Shown in pieces: positions 36,601-42,739 of a stretch of 42,739 nt of DNA. Both the position numbers and the translations under genes were made by a program. The notes below the pieces were generated by a model. It made no database searches. It was not told the origin of the DNA and saw nothing but the letters and a program-made list of their open reading frames with translations. The first letter of the stretch is position 1; every line of letters starts with the position of its first letter. This stretch comes from an uncultured Dehalococcoidia bacterium (GTDB taxonomy: Bacteria; Chloroflexota; Dehalococcoidia; Lucifugimonadales; Australimonadaceae): positions 1-42,739 of the forward strand of contig CALGTL010000053.1 in NCBI GenBank assembly GCA_937901475.1. The letters are read 5' to 3'.

Positions 36601-37380
36601 GCTGTCGCGGCGGCTCTCGTTATGGGGGTGGAGCTATTCCATGTGGTCGATATTTTCAGTGGAGACTATCGGCGCATTAATACCATGTTCAAGCTGCATT
36701 ACCAAGCGTGGCAGCTATTCGCTGTTCTTGGAGGATTCGCGGTCTGGTTCGTCACAACCCGCTGGAACAAGAACGTTCTAAGCGGCCGCATCGGTGTAAC
36801 CGTGTGGGCAGCGCTCCTAGTGCTTGCGCTTAGTGCCGTTAGTTACTACCCTCTGGCAGCTATCACCAGTCGATCGGAAGGCACTAGTGCTCTCAATCTC
36901 GACGGCCAAAGCCATGTCAAGCGAAGCGCACCTGCTGAGTATGCCGCTATTCAGTGGATTCGTGAAAACCTCCCGCGCAATGCGGTAGTCGTGGAAGCCG
37001 CAGTGGTGCCCTGCGCCAACGAAGTGAATGGCTGCCACTCCTACACAGACGCTGCTCGAATATCGAGCAGCACAGGCAGACCCACCATCATCGGCTGGTT
37101 AGGCCATGAACGTCAGTGGCGGCGAAACTCGATGCATGCAGAACTAGACCAGCGACTCAGCGACGTTCGCCTTATTTTTCAGACGATTGACGCTCACGAA
37201 GCTGCCGGGCTATTAGCGCGCTACGGGGCCGACTACGTCATCGTGGGTGCCCGCGAGCGAAATGCCTATGGCACCCAAGGAGTGGCTAAATTCTCCGAGT
37301 TCGCGACCCCCGTCTTCTCCGACCTGAGCACAGGACAAGGCGTCGTTATCTATAAAATAACCAAGGGCGCACTCCTATGA
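33673..37380 (+). CDS. DUF2298/YYY-type polytopic membrane protein with inserted seven-repeat FG-GAP-like beta-propeller
   Basis: N-terminal TM region (MDFMLLNAVTTSRFYPPMDPWLAGELTSYYYLGYIMIG, FPLFSFLNGDLHPHVMS, MNLWDLP), C-terminal TM region (RRINTMFKLHYQAWQLFAVLGGF, GRPTIIGWLGHERQWR); aa around 417-756 are FG-GAP-like repeats. Confidence 0.87.
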   Translation: MSIIGDSLLWLLVLEIFGIAAFPIAYQAFSKMPDRGWAFSKPLGLLFVGFSTWVLGLTHTLPNSRWTVLIALLITVLISWASSRSSRDAIFAFLRRNLSTVITTELLFIAVFFGMTLLRAAVTSISATEQPMDFMLLNAVTTSRFYPPMDPWLAGELTSYYYLGYIMIGAVTMLSGIATPIAYNLGLATAAAMGAIAAFGVTFNLVRLGRGSNDGAVFAGIVAAFLLLVASNLVGALEILRAAGIQSEGFWAVIGINGFTAPVGAAISWRPDETHLWWWRASRVVPPAHINEFPLFSFLNGDLHPHVMSIGFVLLTTGVSIQLYLQRGLIRFRRRLGGMGLIIAFLALITILLSVVLGVNSLWLLPLLAIASTSLLGPMWPLGVTVLISTGALGAMNLWDLPLGIALVIGAILLGAARNERSFGYGSAVGISGSRVIAGVPNESTLQPGCGAAILYVNNDGKWEKEATLRHISNAPYARFGSSVGIHRDIAVVGAPGTESALVYRQVNEHWVHCSTLRLPDGQHAQGFGKSVAVHGEVVAVGADGLVFVFSCVAKTCGLIAKLASPIYQSGFGHAISLWEDSLIVGAPGASAAFTYRQSSQGWNLEQRLDGPSHFGRSISAGEGRIAIGAYESATIYRFLLSGWQIEERLTPELGDAGFGSSVAIQRWFLAVGAQGREDARRTGSVSIYKTNGEKWEIQNRLSPQGLAADSSFGSALALSENSVIVGAAGRGHGASYLFNRALDQWSLSKRFASQWRLGPSIASSGLLVIAAILAFIPFFTNFDSNTGGVAPLLSLQTRPLHLVLLWGVPGLLLLPLLAIALKQVFIAGNWSTKRIGIAFFGGFSPIALWLQPLWGVPVLAIFVLMFALHQAGYRMARADETTFAYNPKATLVVGGTIIVVGLLWDAIRNVERGISGELLAVDRLLVTVPMALVVSLAIYGAWTIAHRDSEALRTAHDPATAKTTGDAMAPALGLLAVAAALVMGVELFHVVDIFSGDYRRINTMFKLHYQAWQLFAVLGGFAVWFVTTRWNKNVLSGRIGVTVWAALLVLALSAVSYYPLAAITSRSEGTSALNLDGQSHVKRSAPAEYAAIQWIRENLPRNAVVVEAAVVPCANEVNGCHSYTDAARISSSTGRPTIIGWLGHERQWRRNSMHAELDQRLSDVRLIFQTIDAHEAAGLLARYGADYVIVGARERNAYGTQGVAKFSEFATPVFSDLSTGQGVVIYKITKGALL
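34921..35940 (+). other. Inserted FG-GAP-like beta-propeller domain (7 repeats)
   Basis: Repeats with cores FGYGSAVGISGSRVIAGVP / FGSSVGIHRDIAVVGAP / FGKSVAVHGEVVAVGAD / FGHAISLWEDSLIVGAP / FGRSISAGEGRIAIGAY / FGSSVAIQRWFLAVGAQ / FGSALALSENSVIVGAA. Confidence 0.9.
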
Positions 37381-39605
37381 CCATTGACTGGGTACGAGTC
37401 AAAACCCACCACTACTTTGATGAAGCAAAACGAACGTTGCCCCGACCAACCACCCCGGGGGCCATAGGTTGGCTTTGGTTAGCTATCATCCTGATTGCGC
37501 TGGTCACACGCACGTGGGACCTAGGCGGGCGCGCGCTGCACTATGACGAAATACTCCACGCGTGGTATTCCTGGCGATTTGCTGAAGGCATGGGCTACGA
37601 CCACACGCCACTAACTCACGGCCCATTCCTATTCCATGGAGCAGCGGCCATGATGGCCATCTTCGGCTCCAGCGACGTAACCGTCCGCTTATTGCCTGCT
37701 CTATTCGGTACTGCCCTCGTCGCCATGCCGTACTTACTACGTCGGCAAATGGGGGTGCCAGGGGCTCTCGCCACGTCCGTATTCCTAACCGTATCTCCCT
37801 CGCTGCTGTACTTCAGTCGGTTTATCCGAAACGACATCTTCATGGCTGTTTGGGCACTCGGGCTCTTCATAATTCTCTGGCATTACCTTGAGCGCCCAAG
37901 AAGCAGCCTCCTAGTGGCGTGGGCTGCCATCTGGGCGCTCGCGTACACCACAAAGGAATCCGCATTCCTCCTAGCAGGTTCGTTCGGTTTATTCCTCATC
38001 ATGCTCACGCTTCCCGATCTTTGGAGATGGGCGAAAGGCTCGATGCGTCTCGATGCTATAAGGCCGGCGGGGGACCTGCTCATAGTACTTGGCACGCTCT
38101 CGCTACCTATGTGGGCACCGTTTGTGGGGTTCTTTCAGCGATTTGTCGGCATCACTTTGGTGAATGCCGACCCAAACGACCCTCGCATTGCTAGCGGGGA
38201 AGTTATCCGTGCTGCCGTAGAAACAGGCGCACCCGCAGGTGGCGCGCTGTACATTGCGCTCTTCCTCGTATTTGTACTCGTTGGTATATCCATAACCCTA
38301 GGCTTGATATGGGACAAACGTCGTTGGCCGTGGCTCGCAGCGTTATTCATAGGCGTCACGCTGCCCCTTTTCACCAGTATGTTTACCAATGGTACTGGCT
38401 TCTTCACTGGGTACTGGGGGTCGTTAGGCTACTGGATTGCCCAACATGCCGTGGAGCGCGCCGGCCAACCCTTGTACTACTACGCCATCGGGTTATCAAT
38501 ATATGAATTCCTTGTAGTTGGCCCCTCGCTAATCGGCGGGTTATTCCTGTTTTTCAAAGGTACTCTATTCGACCGAGCCACCGTGAGCTGGGCCGCTATC
38601 ACGTTCGGCTTGTTCAGCCTCGCTGGCGAGCGCATGCCATGGCTACTAGTGGGCATAACACTACCGATGACCCTAATCGCAGGCCGCACCGTGGGCCTGA
38701 TGATTGGGCATATAAAAGGTAGCCGGTACGCACCGGCAGGAATATTTGGCGGTCTCGGGCTGATGCTGGCCGTACCATTCATGCTTCTCCAGACCCTTCG
38801 CGCTGATGACGTCACATCCAACGTCTCCTTTTGGATGACTATTGCCCTCGCCGTGATTGTCGTCGCAGGCACTCTCGTCTTAGTACTCCAGCTCCGGGTG
38901 AATCCTGCGGTCAAAGCGGCTGCTAACGCCCTTAGCACATTAAGCCCTGAACGACACTCCACCATCCTGGCAGCAGTCATGCTTGGTGGGATGGTCACCT
39001 TACTAGGATTCACGATTTTCATCGGCTGGCGAGCCACTTACCCATACTCGGGATTGGAGCGCCCAACAGAGCTCCTTGTATACTCACAAACCGGGCAAGA
39101 GACCAAGTACGCCTCTGAATGCATCAACCACATTGCGGATAAGACTGGCCTCGGCAAGGACGGCCTTCGCCTTCTCATAGGCGAGTCCGACAACTTCGCA
39201 TGGCAGTGGCGATGGTATGCCCGCGACTACAAGAACACCGAGTATCTTTTTATTAAAGACAACCCCCCCGAGGAACCCCTTAATGCTGACGTTGTACTGG
39301 TCAGCAAGTCTGTCCAGGGCAGCCTAGCCACCGCCCTAGAGGGTTACACGGAGGCTGGTGATATCAGTCATCTCTGGTGGTTTCCCAACACCGCATACAG
39401 CAATATATCTTTCACTTCTTTGTTAACGGATTTACAGCGACCCGAAAGCTGGAGGATAGCGACCGATTATTTCCTTGACCGTAATTACGAAGGGAATATG
39501 TATCAATCCCATGGGGTAATTTTCCTCGCTGACCGCCATTCCGCTTTTGCTGAAGGCTGCACTAGCCTAAGGGCCACTCCTTCTGAGGGTAGTGGGGCCG
39601 GCTGA
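37377..39605 (+). CDS. TIGR03663/Agl23-like flippase-associated, GT-C-type membrane protein
   Basis: LALITRTWDLGGRALHYDEILHAWYSWRFAEGMGYDHTPLTHGPFLFHGAAAMMAIFG-like region, many TM segments; overlaps the upstream stop (ATGA). Confidence 0.85.
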   Translation: MTIDWVRVKTHHYFDEAKRTLPRPTTPGAIGWLWLAIILIALVTRTWDLGGRALHYDEILHAWYSWRFAEGMGYDHTPLTHGPFLFHGAAAMMAIFGSSDVTVRLLPALFGTALVAMPYLLRRQMGVPGALATSVFLTVSPSLLYFSRFIRNDIFMAVWALGLFIILWHYLERPRSSLLVAWAAIWALAYTTKESAFLLAGSFGLFLIMLTLPDLWRWAKGSMRLDAIRPAGDLLIVLGTLSLPMWAPFVGFFQRFVGITLVNADPNDPRIASGEVIRAAVETGAPAGGALYIALFLVFVLVGISITLGLIWDKRRWPWLAALFIGVTLPLFTSMFTNGTGFFTGYWGSLGYWIAQHAVERAGQPLYYYAIGLSIYEFLVVGPSLIGGLFLFFKGTLFDRATVSWAAITFGLFSLAGERMPWLLVGITLPMTLIAGRTVGLMIGHIKGSRYAPAGIFGGLGLMLAVPFMLLQTLRADDVTSNVSFWMTIALAVIVVAGTLVLVLQLRVNPAVKAAANALSTLSPERHSTILAAVMLGGMVTLLGFTIFIGWRATYPYSGLERPTELLVYSQTGQETKYASECINHIADKTGLGKDGLRLLIGESDNFAWQWRWYARDYKNTEYLFIKDNPPEEPLNADVVLVSKSVQGSLATALEGYTEAGDISHLWWFPNTAYSNISFTSLLTDLQRPESWRIATDYFLDRNYEGNMYQSHGVIFLADRHSAFAEGCTSLRATPSEGSGAG

Positions 39606-40719
39606 TACACTTGATGGGTTTACCAGCGGAGCCGAGTCAGCGGAGGTCACGTTGTTCACCAACGTTAGGTTCTGGATAGGGGCCGCCATCACGGCGGTCT
39701 TTCTTGGGCTGCTGGTCCTTCGGTTCGACTTCGATGAGATGCGCGAATCCTTGGCGAGTGCCAATTACGTCTACCTCATCCCCGCCGTCGGTGTTTACTA
39801 TGTCTCGCTTTACTTGCGGTCGTTCCGCTGGAGTTACGTACTACGCCCCTTTGCCTCAACCCGGACGAATCGACTCTTCCCTGTCGTCATGGTTGGCTAT
39901 ACGGCTAATAACGTACTACCTATGCGCATCGGAGAGTTAGTTCGAAGCTACTACCTGTCGACCCGCGAGCCCGTGCGAGGCTCCACCGCCTTGGCCACCA
40001 TCCTTATCGAGCGAGTGTTCGACGGCCTGACGCTCCTCTTCTTCCTAGCGATTAGTACATTGTTTCTTCCGGTAAGCGGCCTCACTGAACGGATCAGTGA
40101 GAACGTCGACTTACCGTTCGGCATTGAACCCTCAGGCGCTCTCGTAGGAGCGGTCGTAATTACCCCGTTTATCGGCGTACTAACGATGATGGTGATGGCT
40201 GCCTTATACCCTGCAGCTTTCATCCGATGGGCAGGCCGCTTCACCACTCTCGCACCTGAGAAATATCGGGCCTCCGCGCTCGGCCTAGTCGTGCGCTTCA
40301 TAGGAGGGTTCGAAGGATTGCAGCGTCCGAGTCGAGTGGTCTCTGTTTTCCTTCTCTCGGCACCAATTTGGTTAGCTGAAGCCACCATGTACTACATCGT
40401 AGCGCTCGGTTTCAACCTGCAGGCTGAGTTCGATACCGTCGCGCTGATGGTAATAGCAATGCTCGTGGTCACCTCGGTTTCTAATCTCGCCACATCAATC
40501 CCGTCATCCCAAGGCTCCGTCGGACCATTCGAATTCTTCGCTGCGCTGTCACTGGCGTTTCTTGGGGTCTCGACCGGCCTCGCCTTCGCCTACGCCGTCA
40601 TCCTTCACTTAGCTTTGCTATTGCCGGTCATCGCCACGGGGTTCCTCCATCTTGCGTTACGCAATGTCAGACTTTCAGATCTCACGCGCCGCCGCCTCGC
40701 GGACGCCCCGGAGGAATAA
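39592..40719 (+). CDS. Flippase-like (lysylphosphatidylglycerol synthase TM region / AglD-type) membrane protein
   Basis: YVSLYLRSFRWSYVLRPF, YTANNVLPMRIGELVRSYYLSTREPVRGSTALATILIERVFDGLTLL, SIPSSQGSVGPFEFF. Confidence 0.88.
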   Translation: MGPADTLDGFTSGAESAEVTLFTNVRFWIGAAITAVFLGLLVLRFDFDEMRESLASANYVYLIPAVGVYYVSLYLRSFRWSYVLRPFASTRTNRLFPVVMVGYTANNVLPMRIGELVRSYYLSTREPVRGSTALATILIERVFDGLTLLFFLAISTLFLPVSGLTERISENVDLPFGIEPSGALVGAVVITPFIGVLTMMVMAALYPAAFIRWAGRFTTLAPEKYRASALGLVVRFIGGFEGLQRPSRVVSVFLLSAPIWLAEATMYYIVALGFNLQAEFDTVALMVIAMLVVTSVSNLATSIPSSQGSVGPFEFFAALSLAFLGVSTGLAFAYAVILHLALLLPVIATGFLHLALRNVRLSDLTRRRLADAPEE

Positions 40720-40721
40720 TC

Positions 40722-42050
40722 ATGAAGATTGGCATTATCGGCGGCGGGGCTGCAGGGCTAGCAGCCGCTTATGAATTAGGGCTCCGCGGGCACACAGCGG
40801 AAGTCTTCGAAGGCGCGCCTTTCCTTGGAGGCCAGGCCTCGACCTTCGATGTCGGCGGCACCCCGATTGAGAAGGGCTACCACCATCTCTTTCGCAGCGA
40901 CACTGCGATGATTAACTTAACAGAAGAGCTAGGCATAGGTCACCAGATCAGATGGATCGATTCCAACGTGGGGTACTTTGTCGCCAACCGGTTGTGGAAG
41001 TTCACTTCGCCACTGGACCTCCTACGCTTCAGTCCCCTCCCGCTGGTTGACCGGATCAAATTAGGCCTAATGACTCTTCTACTTCAGCGGCGCAAAGAAT
41101 GGCACTCGCTCGAACAGGTCACGGCAACTACATGGCTGAAGAAGCACGCAGGGCGAAAAGGCTACGAGGTGATTTTCGAGCCCATGTTGCGAGGAAAATT
41201 CGGCGATTACCACGACCGCATCGCGATGTCTTGGCTTTGGAACAAATTCGCACTCAGAACAGCCTCACGCGGCAAAGGCCTGCTCGGGCGATTTAAAGAG
41301 CAGCTCGGCTACCCCATAGGATCATTCGCTGAGATATTCGATGCCTTGGCAGAGCGCATCCGGGTCCAAGGTGGTCAGGTACACATCGGTGCCAAAGTCC
41401 AGGCAACCATTGTCGAAGATGGCAGATGCGTCGGGCTGACCGTCGCGGTCGACGGTGGTCCTCTGGAAGCGCGAAACTATGATGCTGTGCTTTCCACCGT
41501 GCCGTCGTACATCATGCCGCACATCGCGACCGACTTGCCGAAGTCCTACGTCGACCACCTCACAGACAAAACCTATCTCGCAGCAGTGCTTGTCATTCTC
41601 GTACTAGATAGGCCTTTGAGTCGCCATTACTGGACCTACGTCGGTGATCGCTCGATTCCATTCCTCGGTATCATCGAACACACGAATTTCATCGCCGCTG
41701 AAAACTATGGTGGGGGGCACATCGTTTACCTAACGAACTATCTGGCGCGCGATTCGCAGATGTACCAGATGAGCGCCGAAGAGTTGTACCACGAATACCT
41801 TCCTCATCTAGCACGGATCAACCCGGCATTCAACGAATCCTGGGTGAGGGAGTACCATCACCACAAAGTAGACGCTGCCCAACCGATCGTAACCCCCGGC
41901 TACGCGGAAACCATACCCGACCACCGCACGCCCATAGCAGGGCTATACCTCGCCAACACTACGCAGATATACCCCGAAGACCGCGGCACTAACTACTCGG
42001 TCCGCATGGGTCGCCAAGTCGCCGCACTGATAGACGAGGACGTCACCTAG
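40722..42050 (+). CDS. FAD-dependent NAD(P)-binding amine-oxidase-like oxidoreductase (protoporphyrinogen oxidase/UDP-galactopyranose mutase-like)
   Basis: MKIGIIGGGAAGLAAAYELGLRGHTAEVFEGAPFLGGQASTFDVGG (GxGxxG); C-terminal GLYLANTTQIYPEDRGTNYSVRMGRQVA. Confidence 0.88.
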   Translation: MKIGIIGGGAAGLAAAYELGLRGHTAEVFEGAPFLGGQASTFDVGGTPIEKGYHHLFRSDTAMINLTEELGIGHQIRWIDSNVGYFVANRLWKFTSPLDLLRFSPLPLVDRIKLGLMTLLLQRRKEWHSLEQVTATTWLKKHAGRKGYEVIFEPMLRGKFGDYHDRIAMSWLWNKFALRTASRGKGLLGRFKEQLGYPIGSFAEIFDALAERIRVQGGQVHIGAKVQATIVEDGRCVGLTVAVDGGPLEARNYDAVLSTVPSYIMPHIATDLPKSYVDHLTDKTYLAAVLVILVLDRPLSRHYWTYVGDRSIPFLGIIEHTNFIAAENYGGGHIVYLTNYLARDSQMYQMSAEELYHEYLPHLARINPAFNESWVREYHHHKVDAAQPIVTPGYAETIPDHRTPIAGLYLANTTQIYPEDRGTNYSVRMGRQVAALIDEDVT

Positions 42051-42739
42051 TCTTCGACAGCCGCTTTAGCTTCAACCGCCTCTGGCTTCACCGGCGGCGT
42101 AGCGAACGACATCGCCAGCAGCATCACGAAGAAAATTCCGCCGAATATACCGTAGGCGATACGATAGCTGCCGGTTGTGTCGAAGATGTACCCCGCAACG
42201 GTCGGGCCAACTGGAGAAAGCAGCCGGAACGGTGCGGTGAATCCTCGGATCTCGCCCATATGGCGGCGCCCGAAGAAGTCCGACCACAACAGCGTCTCTA
42301 CTAGCGACGATCCTCCCACTGCGAACCCGAATACCAGGCCGAACAAAATGGCCATTGGATACGTATCGGCAATCAGCAGAACACCCATCGACAACAGCAG
42401 CAGCCCGCTGATAAGCATCGCGCCAAAGCGGATATGTAATTTCTCGAATACGAACCCCCAGGGCACACCAGTAAGCGCAGATGTAGCTGCGAAAAGAGAC
42501 AGGATACTGACGGCTTGAGCTGCACTGAGGCCTTTGTCTTGAAAGCTAATGACTAAGTGTAGATTGATTGCCCCCAGTGCAAAGCGATCCACCGAAACAA
42601 ATGTAACAATCATCCAAAAAGCTCGTGTACGTCGAGCCTCCTTGAGCGTCCATGAGATATCGCGCACGTCACGCCCGAACCCGCGTGGTGCAGCACTCGC
42701 CGTATTGGCAGGTTTTTCTCCATCGGGGTAAAGCCCCAG
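42047..42739 (-). CDS. MFS transporter, C-terminal portion (runs off window edge)
   Basis: Frame is open to the right edge: LGLYPDGEKPANTASAAPRGFGRDVRDISWTLKEARRTRAFWMIVTF...; the 42667 ATG is probably internal. Confidence 0.85.
   Translation of the reverse strand: MGLYPDGEKPANTASAAPRGFGRDVRDISWTLKEARRTRAFWMIVTFVSVDRFALGAINLHLVISFQDKGLSAAQAVSILSLFAATSALTGVPWGFVFEKLHIRFGAMLISGLLLLSMGVLLIADTYPMAILFGLVFGFAVGGSSLVETLLWSDFFGRRHMGEIRGFTAPFRLLSPVGPTVAGYIFDTTGSYRIAYGIFGGIFFVMLLAMSFATPPVKPEAVEAKAAVED

Noticed and set aside
1-42739. CRISPR arrays, tRNA/rRNA genes, transposases, prophage or toxin-antitoxin/defence genes
   Set aside because: Looked for repeat-spacer patterns, GGTTCGAATCC-type T-arms and recognisable mobile or defence proteins; none seen by eye. 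A tRNAscan-SE or defence-finder run would be needed to be definitive.
1-42739. Foreign island hypothesis for the whole window
   Set aside because: Gene content is largely core (glyS, mutS, serA, trpS, rnc, ftsY) with no mobility genes; ordinary chromosomal context.

Overview
The window reads as a gene-dense, mostly housekeeping and catabolic stretch of a bacterial genome. The style suggests marine Chloroflexota/SAR202-like, but that is inferred from gene content only. Contents in order: a partial rhodanese; an MFS transporter; glyS; an SbcD-like nuclease; MFS; a Gfo/Idh/MocA oxidoreductase; MFS; mutS; a ferredoxin-NADP reductase-like gene with a NuoG/F/E-type module; serA with a class V aminotransferase; a gamma-carbonic-anhydrase-like hexapeptide protein; a two-subunit B12-dependent acyl-CoA mutase with an acyl-CoA ligase; trpS; an inositol-monophosphatase-like gene; a YihY/BrkB gene; DUF1015; an amidohydrolase; a DsbA-family gene interrupted by an in-frame TGA; rnc; ftsY; a membrane glycosylation-type cluster (DUF2298, TIGR03663/Agl23-like, flippase-like, FAD oxidoreductase); and a partial MFS. 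The strongest observations are: (1) a DsbA-family ORF whose redox Cys codon is TGA, followed by a hairpin with bacterial-SECIS-like geometry, making it a candidate selenoprotein the ORF track truncates; (2) an acyl-CoA mutase whose active site carries the Ile and Asp signature residues of 2-hydroxyisobutyryl-CoA mutase; (3) a complete seven-repeat FG-GAP-type beta-propeller inserted between transmembrane segments of a DUF2298 protein; (4) a perfect 78-bp palindrome (38-bp arms, 2-nt centre) between convergent genes; (5) an FDH/NuoG-type subunit with the catalytic Cys/Sec position changed. No CRISPR array, rRNA, tRNA or transposase was found by eye. Family assignments come from reading the translated proteins; no database search was run.
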